This document shows positions 47,401-60,930 of a DNA stretch of 64,000 nt, one piece after another; positions within the stretch are counted from its first letter, which is position 1; each line of letters starts with the position of its first letter. The position numbers were made by a program, and so were the translations under genes. The notes below the pieces were generated by a model. The model saw only the letters and a program-made list of their open reading frames with translations, made no database searches and was not told the DNA's origin. Source of the stretch: Crotophaga sulcirostris. Lineage: Eukaryota; Chordata; Aves; Cuculiformes; Crotophagidae. The DNA is taken from the NCBI GenBank assembly GCA_013397455.1, contig VYZB01000238.1, positions 1,200,369 through 1,264,368 on the forward strand, written 5' to 3'.

Positions 47401-50084
47401 CTGTATCACCTGGTGGCTCACTCAGCCCAGGACTGCTTCTTCCACCTTGGCCCTCCCATGCTCCCCAGGTGTGCTCTGCAACCCCTGGCACAGCTCCTCG
47501 GAGCCAGCGCTCTGCTGAGATGGGAAGGGCGGCGCGCTCCAGCCAGACAATTAATCTCCAGGCCAATTCAGACACAGCTGATTCATCTCCAGCTCCCTAC
47601 AAAACACCCAGTGTGCACGTCTCACAAAATCTGTATGCTGGGAGTTGTGAAACTGCCTCTTGTCTTCAAAAGTTAGGCCTGGTGATGAGTTTCCTAACCA
47701 CAAATCCTTGCATATGTCACAGCAGCAGAGTCAAGCATAGGCACAGTCAGCAGAGCAGCTCAGACTGTGTCTTCTGTCAGCCAACAGCAATTCTGGGTAC
47801 TAGTGTTCAAAAAAAGAATTTTCTCTATAAAACAATGCAAACATTTCAGTGTTGTTTTCATTAAAAAAAAATAATCAAACCTGAGTTAGGTGTGACTCCT
47901 CCATTACTCAGCCAAATTATATTCTCAGTAATGGCCACTGTGTCATCACCCCTTCCTCCTCCCAGCCCAATTAAGTGTGTTTTCCTCATCAGAGTTCTTG
48001 GACAGCTTCCATTCCTTGCTGCTCATGTTATCTGCTACATCCTCAGCCCAGCACAGATGTGAAAGAAAAACTAATTTCAAGAAGACAGTTGAATACATCA
48101 GAATCCATATAGATGATACAGCTGGGTCCAAAAAACTGCTTACAGTCCAAAGTACAACTTCTATGAAAGTCACAGCACACACCATTGGTGGCATTTGTGT
48201 TAAAGCCATTCCTCAGGTCAGCCAAACCAGCAAAACTCCTAACCAACAGCTGGCAGTGAGAGGGAAATGAGGCAAGTGCTTTCATTTCCCCAAGGGGAAT
48301 AGCTGGTCTTTCATCAGAGTTCATGATGTGAGGCCTCTTCACAGTTGAGCTTCCTCTCAACAAAAAGGGCAGAAAATATTTTTTTCTTTATCACATCCAC
48401 CCCCCAAGCACATCTCGTGGTATCAGAGATGTTTAGAGAAGCAGCACTCTTTTTAACATTTATGCTCTGTGAAAAGTCCCCCAGAGACCAGCTCAGCGTG
48501 ATTCCTCATGGAACGCAACAAGAACTGCAAAGATTATAATTAAATTAAATTTACATGAACTAAAAATCAAGTCGTGGTCCCCAAAAAGAAGTATCTCATT
48601 CACATCTGGGACTTCCATAAAGTCCAAGTCTCACGGTCACTGCCAAACCTTAGTCCTGTATGCAGTAAGAAAGCGCTAAGCTCAACAGCTGGAGAGTTGC
48701 TACGGGATGAGGAAAAAGTTCCACAAAGTAAACCTCAAAACCCCAAAGGCTGTTTCCTGAGGATTCTTGCCTTGAGATAGACGCAAGGTTTGCCCAAACT
48801 GCTCCTACAGGCTTCTATTCATGCAGGGGTACAAGAAAGTCTCTCTCTTCTGTCTAATCTCCTATTTCTACAAACCTTCTAGAAATTAGCACCTCTGGAG
48901 GAATGGAGAACAAGGCTCCTCTTAACATTTCAGCTTGACAAAGGAAATTTTCCTAAGACCTCTAAAGAACCAAAGACCTGTGGGAGCTCAAGCCAACTTT
49001 TAAGCCACGTCAGTCCCTGTCCCCTACCCTTACATTTCATACTAATCCCACACATACAGTGACTCTTGATGTAGTCAGATAAATCAAGGTGCCCTTATCT
49101 TGCTGTAAGTTGTTGCCAGGAATGATCTGGAGTAAAGCACTGAAGCTTTAACAAATGAGAAATGCAGCCTCATTTATGTTAAAAAAAAATTTAAAAATCC
49201 AAGTCTTGTTTAGTCATAAAAAGTACACCTGACACATCCTACTTACATCACGTCTGCATTAAGAAAGGATTTAACTAATCCTTTCTGTCATACAACAAAA
49301 AAAAATCCAGCAGAGAATACAGGAAGGAAAACAGAGAAAGGGACTTCTGATCTACTTCTACAAGCAAGAACCTCCTTTTTCCTATAGCCTGCCAGTACTC
49401 TCACAGGAAAGAGAGAAACTGAAACCTTGCAATTTAATTACTTTGAAATATACATCTTGCTTCTTCCTCTTCCTAACTCTTGAGACCAAAGCAGCTTTGT
49501 CAGCAACAGCAATTTCTCCTTTCATCCTGAGGCAAACCCGTATTCAGATGTGCTCTTCTTTCATTTTAAACCCTGAGAATCACCAGGCAGAGCTACTGGC
49601 CACGGCCATCCACAAAAGGTCAGAGACACCAGTAGCCAGAAAGGTGTGGGGAAGACCAAAGGGGGCAGCTGAGGAGAAGTATTAGCATCCAAGCAGCTCC
49701 AAGCACTCGCCCTTCTCACGTAGCTGCACTTGGAAATGTTTGTGTCCTCCTGAATGGGGTGAGGTTGTTCTCTGGATCAGGGAAAGGGGAATTTTTGAAA
49801 GGATGGAGGTGGGCAGAGTAATCTCTGTATCCTCTGTAGTGCTACCTTTTGCTTTCTGCACTCAGTGTGATACAGTTCCCACCCCCATCAGTGGCACACA
49901 GGGCAGGGAAGCAGTCTCTTTTTTTATAAGAAACTTTGGTTTTCTAAGTGTTTTTAGCTGACCTGAGTCTTAACTAATTATCCTGGCAGCCAGAGCCAGT
50001 TCAAGAACAGCCCGCACCATGCCCTCCTGAGGCAGCAAGAGAAATGGCACCCTGCCAGGTCAGGTGTAGGGTGCATCCAGCCTG

Positions 50085-50690
50085 GTATTCTGCCTCCAAC
50101 AGCAGTCGAAATCAAGGCTATTTCAAGCAAGTATGCGAGCCTTTTCTGCAGCCTCTCTGCTGGTATCCACAAGTGTTGGAGCAGGAATTTAGAGGGCACC
50201 TCCCTTCCAAGTCTGTTTAGTGTCCATTTATGGACCTGGTGTCTATGCATGTACATAAACCCTTTCTGAATCTGCCAATACTGCCTGCCTCTATGTCTCC
50301 TGTGGCAGCAAGTTCCAGAAATTCATGACTGCAGTGCGAAGAAGTACTGCCATCTGCTTTAAGCTGAGCTTCTATTGAGACAGAAGATTAAGTCTGTTAA
50401 ATATCTTGATTGCCTCTGAACTCTAATATGGCAGGACCTGGTGAAACAGAGTTTCACATTCAGCTTATCCATTGCCTTTGTGACTTTGTAAACCATGATC
50501 ACACACCTCCTCCTTCTTCCTTCTCCAAAGTGAAGGGCCTTAGACTCCTCAGTCTTCCCCAAAGTAGCTGCTCCATCCTCTCAATCGCCTTAGAGGAGGG
50601 CAACCAGCCGCACTAAAGCCCTTCCCGAGATGTGATGACCAAAGCTGCACGCAGGACTCAGGACACAGGTGAACCAAAGCTTAGGTTCTA
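50085..50690 (-). repeat. Old CR1/L3-like LINE fragment
   Basis: Diverged reverse-strand LINE sequence. The recognisable points, in + strand order, are TGTCTCCTGTGGCAGCAAGT, CAGTGCGAAGAAGTACTGCC, the CTCCTCCTTCTTCCTTCTCC block with TCCAAAGTGAAGGGCC, GCTGCTCCATCCTCTCAATC, and GACCAAAGCTGCACGCAGGA. These correspond to the complement of the CR1/L3 3' region. It is more diverged than the other CR1 copies here. Confidence 0.6.
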
Positions 50691-53600
50691 TTTGTTTATC
50701 AGTTTGTACCCTAGAGGTCTATGAAAAATCTTTACCTAAGATATCGGTGATGCAATGTGGTCTCTCTTCCAGGGCACTTCCACAGTGGTTAAATAAATCC
50801 CCAGGCAACTACCACAGCTTATAATTTGAGCATATTTTTACAAAGTATAGGCATTCCAGTTAATAAGTCAATACTTGTTACTGTCAGACTAGTTTCAGTT
50901 CTTCCCAAGTACCACTACACCGTGTGGCCTGGCATGCCAACAAAAGCACTGTTAGAGCAAAGCATTATAGCTCCTGCCTGACCTCCTTGATGTAAACACT
51001 CACATGTTTATATGGTGAATATTTTTAAACAGCAGAGAAACAAAATAAGAAGTCTAACTTCCCTTTTAACAAATTATTTTCCTTCAAACAGAGGCAATAT
51101 AAACACAGTTAGTGTTCAGGCATTGTGAAAGGAGGGACAGAAAAAAAATTTATTTGTTGGTGACATTAACATTTCTGCTTAGGTTTCGTTTAAGTTTATC
51201 ATGACCTCACCTCCGAAAACCCCCAGTTACAAATCCTGTCATACCCTATATGGCTGTACTTTAACTACTGGCGTGCAACCCAGTTTTACAAAGCCAGTCA
51301 TCTGTTTAAAAGTGAAAACCAACTGTATGAAGAATAGTATCTGAGGCTTGGCATTAGATTCAGCCCCCAAACACACAGCAGGTTCTATGTAGATTTGTAC
51401 TCTTTTTTTTTTTCTCCATATCATGGCATATTTTTAAAGCTATAAATTATATGATTAAGTAACATTTCGCTGCTGTTTCTATTTTGCCAGTTGCAGTAAA
51501 GCTAGATTTAAGAAACATCACAAACAGTAAACAACCTATTTCAGGCCTCCTCTATAGAAAGTGTGTGTTTTGACTGCTGGTTATTTAAGCAGATAAGGGC
51601 TTTAATGAAGCAAAATGGATTACCAGCCTCTGTGACCTGTACAACAAAACCTAGCTTTAAGCAGACAGTTAGGAAACAAGCTTATACAAGATACCACATA
51701 GAAAACTAATTAGTATATCTTGAAAAGAAGGTTAAGTACAGTCTGGAACCTGAGCTATTAATACAGTTAGCAATCAGGCAATTAAGTAATAATAGGACCC
51801 TGGGTCATCACACCACAGTATTTGCATGTGACCCTGCGATGCAAAACTCCAACAGGCTCCACCTAACAGAGGCAGGAAGAGGCTGCTCACAGTGACAGCT
51901 CCCCAGGTCTTCAAATGCAGCTGTCTACATTTTCCATCAAAACTGGCACTGGAAACCAACCAGCTGCTCCTGGGGAAGCCCAGTGTGGGAAGAGCAAGCC
52001 CTATGCCAGGCCAAGGCGTGCAGTCTTCTCCCTGAGGTTACTGCCTGCACTTCCCAAGTCCAAGGCAAGCTCAGTCGTGGCCCTGGTTTTGGCAGAAGCT
52101 GGGTGATGTGCTGGCTTTCTCCATGTGAGTCAAACACCATTTTATCTTCAGAGCAACATTCCCTTCCCGGGTTTGGCTGGGTAGTACAAAGATTGTGTCA
52201 TCAAAATATTTTATAAGCCTTCTGACAAAACCTACCTGTATCGCCAAAAGGCAACAACTTCCTAACCAGGCCCAGCTTCAGGGCTGGTGGGTGTTAGACA
52301 GAAAAGGTAAGACTGTATATCGTCATTGTTCCACCAACCAAGTCATTTTTGTTTGGATTTCTTCTACTTAAAAGAAAAAAAACTTTTAAAAATTACAATT
52401 CTTGTCTAGGAAACATCACATAAGGCATTAGCTCTTTGGATATAGCGCAAGTCAGAGTTTTTCCCTTATCATAGACACTACAATGAAAAAAGTAAGGATC
52501 ATAAAGATGCATGGTCTTCTTAAGCAAATACTGGTCATGAGTTGAGAGGGAAGTTCCTTGTTTGAGGAACATACAGTTCCCTAAAAAATTCAAGAAGTTA
52601 CTGTCTCTCTCTCGGTCAACCTGGCGCTGATGTCGTATTTGAAACTTCTCTGAAGGGAAAAAGCTCTCCTCTATCACATATGCATCTCAAACCCCCAAGA
52701 ATCTGGGAAGTACAACTATCTATTCAAATAAAATCTGCCTTTTAAAGGGCCTCAAAAGCCCATAACAATAACCCTTGGCGTGTGAGGGTGGGCAGGAGGG
52801 AATGTTAAAAGTTGTAGCCCATCACTGGTATCTTTAGTAAAGTACACATCCTCTAAGCCAAAGAAGCCAAAGTATCTTTTTAGTGTGTTCAATATGATAA
52901 CGATAAAAACATCATATGCATTTAGTTAACGTACATGACTGCTTCTTTACATGCATATACACCAAATGGTAAGAGCTAAAAACTAACTCTAAAACCTAGT
53001 AAAGTTTCCAGTGACTGCAGCTCTCCCTCAACAGAGCGAGCTAAGTTTCATGAAGTAAGCCCATAGGAAATATTTTTACACCCACACTACCACTCTCACT
53101 GCACTTGGTATAATTAACACCCTACACAGCCTCCACAGAAATATTAAAAAAGGAACCAGTCTCTTCAAAGAGGCATCCAAATTAGATATTTCACATCAAA
53201 AAGCAGACAAAAGGAGGCACCCCCGCAGTCCAGCCTGCACAAAGGATTTCTTTCTCCTTTTACACTCCAGAAAATTCACATAACCTGCACATTTCATTAA
53301 CAGCTCACAATGTAATGACTGCACCCTGCTGCACAGCCTTCATATTAGCATGTTTTATTAAAAATAGGGTAGTGTCCAAAAGACATTTCTGAAGCAGCAT
53401 ATTATAACCATTAGCTTTACCTACTGCTGCTGGATCTGATCTGGCAAAAGATCAGTTCAGTATTTCAGGAAAGAAAAAAGGAGAGGAGGCAAACTAGGCA
53501 GTTTTCTCAGCCATCCAGGCCCACATCACCACCCACTGAAGTCCACATCCTAGTGACCTCAAGCTCCCATCAGTAAGGTACTTGATCCACCCATCCCTGC

Positions 53601-56600
53601 ACTGTGAGAAAGTTGGCCAATTGATGCAGCAAGATTATGCCTTGAGTAAACTCATCAGCATGTTAATAACCTGCTTTCTGAGGGGTTTTATTCCCTTGTT
53701 TTTCTACACCCTGTTTTTATTACTCACGCATACACCTAAAAAGACTACCAAGCACTTCAGCTGCAAGCAGAGTAGTACTGACAAAACAACAAGTTTCTTC
53801 AAAACTCATATGTTCTCTAAAAAGAAAGACAAAACACACCACTACTATTACAAAAATGGAAAACTCCCACCAACTTCTTTGACTCAACCCTTCTTGCAAA
53901 AATACACTTGCTGCCTAGTTTCAGTATGAATTTGTTTTCCAGAAAACGCAACACATTTGTTTCTCGAAAATGAATCCAGATGCGCCAAGTTGTAGACATC
54001 CATGCTGGGACAATTTAAGATCACTGCTTTTAGCTGTATGCCTGCTTCTCTGCTAGGTGCTACCACTGCCTCAGAAATCAGTGTTAGCTGTCACAGTCCT
54101 CATCCAGTAACAGACCCAGGAGCAGGATGGAAATAACTTCTACAAATACAGGCAGCTCCTTTCTTTTTTAGGATGAACATAGGACTTTTTCTTTTTATAG
54201 GTGAAAAGAACAAGATAAACAAATAGAAACGAAAAGAGCCAGCAAAGAAAAATGGAGGGGGGTGTTTTATTTTTGTACAGGTAAAAAAAAGGGCCACAAA
54301 TTATATAAGGAATCATTAAACAAGGCTGCAGCATAAAGAACTATGGTGCAGGAAACACTTTATCACACAGGTCCCAGCTTACCCAAAGACTGTGCCAGCC
54401 TGGTGCCAGGTATCTGCAGACAGTTTATACCCCTAACACCTCCAGTGCTGACATGAACTTGCTCCTCCCTCCTGACCAACTCACAATTTCTGTCTCAGGG
54501 CAGACATTTCTGTAGTAGTGAGTCACCTCAGAATTAAACGGCAATTGTCACAATCAGACATTATTTCTTTTAATGACATCAATAAAAGAGTGGGGCGATA
54601 CCAGTGCTATTTAGATACACGCTGGCAGGGCACACTGGAGAGAGCAGAAGGAGGAGGAGGCCACAATGGGTACTCTTTCAAGGGAGGTGTGAACAGAAGA
54701 CTTTAGAACAAGGTTAACGAATATCCCACTGGAAAAGCTGGAAAAACAAACATTTCTTCTGAGGAAAGGCCAGAAGAACAGCAATCAGGCTGCACTGGAG
54801 AAAAGGGCTTGCTTGCTTACAAACCTGATGCTATGGCCCGATTCCAAATCCAAGTTATTTTGCCATGCTAGAGAATGGCCACCAGGAAACCAGAGAAGGG
54901 GCAAAGAGATTACATGCTTTGTTCTTAAGCAGCAAATGGGAAAATGTGTTGATTTTACAACAAAAAGTTCAAAAGTTGTCCTTTTTTCCTTTCCAAACAG
55001 CTATTTCCCTGCTTTTATGGGCAGGATGTTACAGGCACAAGGAAACGCTGCTGCTACTCCACCTTTCCTTACACCCAACGTCTGCTTCAGGAAATGTAAT
55101 TATGAAGTTTATGAAGGCATGAGATCTGTTAGGGCTGATACACATTTCAGATGGAAGGAGAAGAGAGCCTACCAGAATTTTTCATTAAAAAACCCACCCT
55201 TGTTATGTTAAAGAGAATAGGAAGAACCAGCACCCACCACGCCCTCTGAAAAAACACTCTCGGAAGACAGGACACATTAAGAAGGACATGTCACCTTATG
55301 GACAAGCACGGGATAAGTTGAAAAACAGTAGAATCAAAGCTTCATCAAATAAATAACAAGTTCTGCAAAGCAAACCCACAAATTAAAGCATTAGCTCTGG
55401 AAACAGACCAGTCAGTTCACATCCACTCTTCTGCTGAGCACACATCACACAGGTCCACTAACAAGACCTCTCTAACTGCAGACTTGCCATGCGTGACGGA
55501 CCTCAGTGTTACACACTTCAACCAAACCAGTAATGAATTAAAAAGTTTGTTTCTTCTGTTCTAAATCCGTAGAGGCAATTTAGCCGGAACACTGAAATTC
55601 AACCAAATTTCTATCAGTAGCTCCTTTGTGTAACCTGATTACAAAAATGCTTCAAATAAACAAATGTCACAGGTTCATGTAAAATGCTCTTCTGCAATGC
55701 CTCATTGCATAGGGTAGGGAAGGGAGAGGGGAACACACTGTTTCCTACACAGCATCCTGGCCAGGGAATACCTTATTATAATGCAAGACACAAGGAGCAG
55801 ACCTGCAAACTGCAGACTATAGGACAAAGCAGAGAAGGATTTAGTTTTTTGTTTTTTTAAAAGGCATTAATTTGCTATCCAAACAATTATTTCTGCCTCA
55901 ACGACTTGTATTACGAATACCAAAAATTACAGTACCATAGAAAAAAGTGTCACCTTTGCAGATAACCTACAAGGCATCCCTGAGCCTAAGAAAGTTTTCT
56001 CAAGATGGCAAAGCCTGGTCTTTGATTATTAGGACCATTCATTAAATCCTAATGAACTCAGTAGTTATTCATGCCATCATTTATTAGGATAATTAGTTAG
56101 TAAGTCTTAATGACATCAGTGAGGTTATTTTGATGGAGTGAACAGGCACACACCATGGTGACGCACACTGATGCCCATGTGTGTACATGCAGGGAAGAGA
56201 TGTTTTTAGAAAAAATAACATGGCAACATCAAAGCATAGAAACATGACGACTTAAAGGGAACTTGCTACATGCTTTTAACCAAATTATTTTTATGATGCA
56301 AAGTGGGAAGAAGCCGGTCACAGCTGGTTGTAGTATTATAAAATCAGCATTTCAGAAAAAGAGCAGAGGCAATCCAAAGGAGCAAACTACAAAGGATGCA
56401 AGTGGATTCTAAGAAAAGATGATGCTGTGGGCTGTACAATTTAAGATGCTACCACATCTGCCAGTTTTGCTTCAGTAAGCAGCATTTTTGTTTGTAATTT
56501 CTCAGCCTCGTGCATCTCACTGATTTACATTACTGGAAAATTAACAAGGGCCCCAAACATCTCACAGGCTTAAGCAGACTAGGAAATACCACATGCATAG

Positions 56601-59600
56601 TAAGGCATAAGAAGCTTAGTTCTGACACTGATCAAAACCAGCAAGATCTTGATGTTACTGGTAACGTAAGGAGAGCGTCCTTTTCCATCTTTGTACTCCT
56701 AAGCAGTTTTATGTGGCCACATAATTACACTAGAAATGAAGCACACCTGCTTGGAGCCACCATCCCACACAGACACACTGTGTTCCTACAGCCCACAGGC
56801 AGGACAGCCGAGGAGCCTGCTCTGGGATGTGGCTTCCCACAACACCCTCTGCACCCAACAGACACCGTGCAGACCCTGCACCACGGTTCCCTACAACCAC
56901 CAGTCCTGGTTTCACATCCCAAGCCATAAAGGAAGAAACTGGGCAATAAATATTAAGAATTAACCCTACTGAGTGCCAGTTACTCCTTTCCTGCTTGGCA
57001 CACCTTGGGGGTCCCTCAGCCACAGCCATTTGGTTTTGCTGCCCACGCAGGACACCTGCACCCAGCCTGATCTCAAAACACTTTGAAGGGAATTCGTGTG
57101 CATGTAAACAAGCAGGTGTAACACCATCAAGGAGTCATCCTCCTGTTTTAGTTAGCTCAGGTGTTGCCAATAAAATAGGTAACAAAAATTCTTACCACAG
57201 AAATGGATTATTTTATGTTAGTAACACATGATAGGTAGATGTCCACCTGACTGCTATGACTACTGATATAGTCTGATATGGTGGGTGGAGAGAGGCTCCC
57301 TGCCAGCAGATGCTGGAGCATCAGCTCTTGGCAGTGTCTCACCCACAAACTCGGGGGAAAATCAAACACACTCCTGTGTATTAGGACTACTCATAACCTG
57401 TGTTCCCACCGACTCTGGCATCTCTTTGCGAACTACTGCTGGTTAAGAGAATAATTTGCCAGCACAACTGGAGTTGCCTGGGAATATTTTGCAAATCAGC
57501 TGTAAACAGTAGGCTTAGCAAATCCTCTCTAAAACACTACACATAACAAGGAAATATTATCGCTGCATCCACAGCCTCAGCATTCTTGTGTTTCAGTTTA
57601 CAGTAAGTCCCATGTATCTGTTTAACAGGACGTTTTGAAATACAAAGTTATCAGGAACACTGGCAATAGGATATCAGATTTTCACATTAGCTTTCTAAAA
57701 TTACAAGGTCTTCCATATTTAACTGCTTCAGTTCTGAAAATGTATTCCCACTGAAAGACCTACCACTGCTTTTCAACATGACAGCTGTTTGCAAAACGTG
57801 TCCTCTCTCTCTGCTATCTTGATCCAAGCTGTGTAAGTGGCTGCATGTTGCTGGTAGCTCTGGAGTACAAAAAGCACGGAACAAACCCAGTATAGCAAGA
57901 TTTAAAACTAAGAATTAGCACAGGAAAAAGGAGTTAAGAGAGCACATCAATCCTCATTTAGATTTATAAACAACAGAACACAACTCTCCCCATACCCAGA
58001 CTTAGAAACTCCCAACATCCAGCTTGCTTATTAGAAACAAGAGCCATCAAAATGCTGCCAAGGGACACCTGGCCCCTGTAGAGGCCTCTCATTTACTTTC
58101 TCTGCAGCTGGATAATGGGGAAAGTCACTATTTTTTCACTCCTGCACTCATACCAGGAATAAAAAGCCAATTCAGATTTTGCCCTAAATACACATGTAGT
58201 TTTAAGAAGTAGTTTAATCCATTAGTCTTTAATTGTATGTCTTGGGAGTGAAGTTCTAAGGAAGTGTCGGCTATCAGCTTTACTATGAATTTCAGCACAA
58301 CCAGTAAGGGTTATGAACATTTTTTTGAAATAAGACTATGGAAGAGTATATAAAACTGCTTTCTGGAGGTAAATACTGCACACATCCAAGTGTCAAATTT
58401 GCAACAGTAATTTGGAATCAGAAAAATACAAACCATTATCTTCATGGCCCACAAGCATGTACTGACTGAAATTGTGGCAGACAGCAACAGCCATTTTTCA
58501 GTTGATTACAACTTCAACAAATGTTAAAATCCTGAGTGAAGATTCACAATACTGTAATACGTATCCAGACGCTGTTTTTCCCTTCTCCAAACTCTCCTTG
58601 CATAGGGAGAAGCTGCAGTGAAATAGGGGGGTTGTCCATGGTATAAATTCACCTGAGCATCTCTGGAACAGACGCAACTGTGAAGGGAGAGCTGTGGACT
58701 CCAGGAGGACAACAGGGAACCTGCAGGGAAAGGTAGTGCAGGCACACCAAGCCAGGACCACCCACTGAAGATGCATTTAGCTGCATTTCAGAATTGGTGC
58801 TCAATTCAAAGTCCACCTACTGTTTATATAAATGAATTTGTCCTTTTGAGCAGCACCGCTATACTTGTTCTCATCAACAACCAAATAAAAACTTAGAACA
58901 AACTAATACATTTTTCACTTATCATCAGTATATTTTTCTCTGCCTTCCACATGGCAACTTTTTCCTCACACATTTGCAAACATGAGCAGTTTTAGGTGTT
59001 TTGTGACAATATTTTAATGAAAAAACGGCATCTGCAAGATTCCTTGCTGCAGAAACTGGAAGGAGCCCAGCAAAGGAGGCAGGAACAGTGGGAAGAACCT
59101 CTCGGGTGAATTCGGCTTGGCAGGAAAGGGTTCCTGCCCTGGCCTGAAACACAGTTTTAACTAAAAAAATATCCAGAGATGATTGCTAATGGCAGGTTCT
59201 CTCCTTTTAGGGGAGCTAACTTCAGACCTCATAGTAATTAAGATTTGCTGGGTCATGAACTCCCATGTGCAAGCGAAGCAAGCACATCAGGATCTGGGTA
59301 TTCTCCGCAATGTGAGGTACATGCAGCTGTAGATCTAAGCAGATCAGAAGTCAAAGACATTTCTTACCACACAGAGGACGCTGCAAAGAGGGGGACAGGA
59401 CAGGACATAAGACACTGATCTGGATCAAAACATTCGTACAGTTTCATTCCCACGCCAGGTGATACAGCGAGACAGGAGGAGTCAATTCCAGATACACCCA
59501 AGTGCCACATTGGAGAAATCCTAGTTCATTCAAGAGACATGTACAGGACAGGCAGATCTATCAGAGGGTTAGGAGCATGCCTGCAACCCATTAAACAGCA

Positions 59601-60904
59601 ATGGGAGACCAGGCAGGATACACATCCCACAGTGCCCAAAATGACACCAGATACCTCTGGTTTAAGCAACTGAGTCTCAACCTATAAATCAACGTGGTTT
59701 TGAGCCAAACCACTCTCAGCTCTGCTGCCAGCATAGCCAGTGAGACACCTGCATTCACACACCTTCATGCTCGTGTTTCAACCCAGAGCTGAATCCTACC
59801 CCAATAACACCAGCAAGAGACAGACCCAAAAAACCACAGAAAGATGAGGTGGTTTTTGCAAGCAACAGTAAAACTATGGAATTCCACGTCACAGGACACT
59901 AGAGATGCTACAAGTTTGCAAGGGTGCCAACACAATTAGATATATCACAAAAGAAAATACCCTAGACTGCAAATCACAAGAGGCTAGGAAAAATGTTCTG
60001 ACAAAATACCCCTGTGTATTTGCCCTGTTTCTCTATCCTTCCCCTCGCACCTACCACTAGGAACTACCAAACAGGATACTGGTCTAGCCAGACCTTGCTT
60101 TTGACTTTGTAAAGGCACTCACACATTCCTTCCTTCAGCATCCACTATGGAATGGGAATATCATCACTGTACAAGAAACCAACGACGGGTCCCAGCCAAG
60201 GCCCAGCTAACCAAGGCGACCACCAGATGAGAGGCACAGAGCCCGAGGTGAACAGCGAGGGATCTCCCAGTTCAACCCCAATAAAAAAAACAGACTTCTT
60301 AAAGCCAGAAACATGAGTAGTGATGCACTTGCAGATGGGAAGAAGCTGTTGTTAATATGTTTTTTTTGGAAGGCACGTTCACAAACATTTGTGAAATATC
60401 ATAGGAAAAAAACCCAAACATGTTGAAATGATTAATTCTTCTTTTAAAGCAATCTTTTGAGTGCCATGCAGGAAATTTATGGCCTTATGCCACATATTCC
60501 ACAATAAGGAGAAGGGGAAAGACTCATCAAGATTAGCACCATATATTTTGTATGCTGGATGAGCAGAGTCTGTGGGAGGGATGCTGGCAAGCAATAGTGT
60601 AATTAAAAGTTGTAACCTAACCCAGAGAGACAAGGAGGAGAAATCACGCTGGCTTTTCCAAACTAGAGGCAACTTGACTTAGTTATCCTGTGTTTTTATA
60701 AATAAGCAAACACACTCTTTCATGTGGTAATTTACAAAAGCGTTATTTTATTACCTAGAAAGCGTAATCCAGAATTATAGTACCATGGGGTAGGAGTCAT
60801 CAAAAAACTATGAAGACTATGGTGACACTTAAGGATAGTGAGATGCTTTCAGATGAGAAAAGTTACACTTAACTTTACATGACTAAGCCCTGGAATATAT
60901 ACGT

Positions 60905-60930
60905 GCACACACACACACATATATATATAA
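60905..60930. repeat. (CA)n(TA)n microsatellite
   Basis: GCACACACACACACAT followed by ATATATATAT; about 26 bp of dinucleotide repeat within the RASSF3 first intron. Confidence 0.85.
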
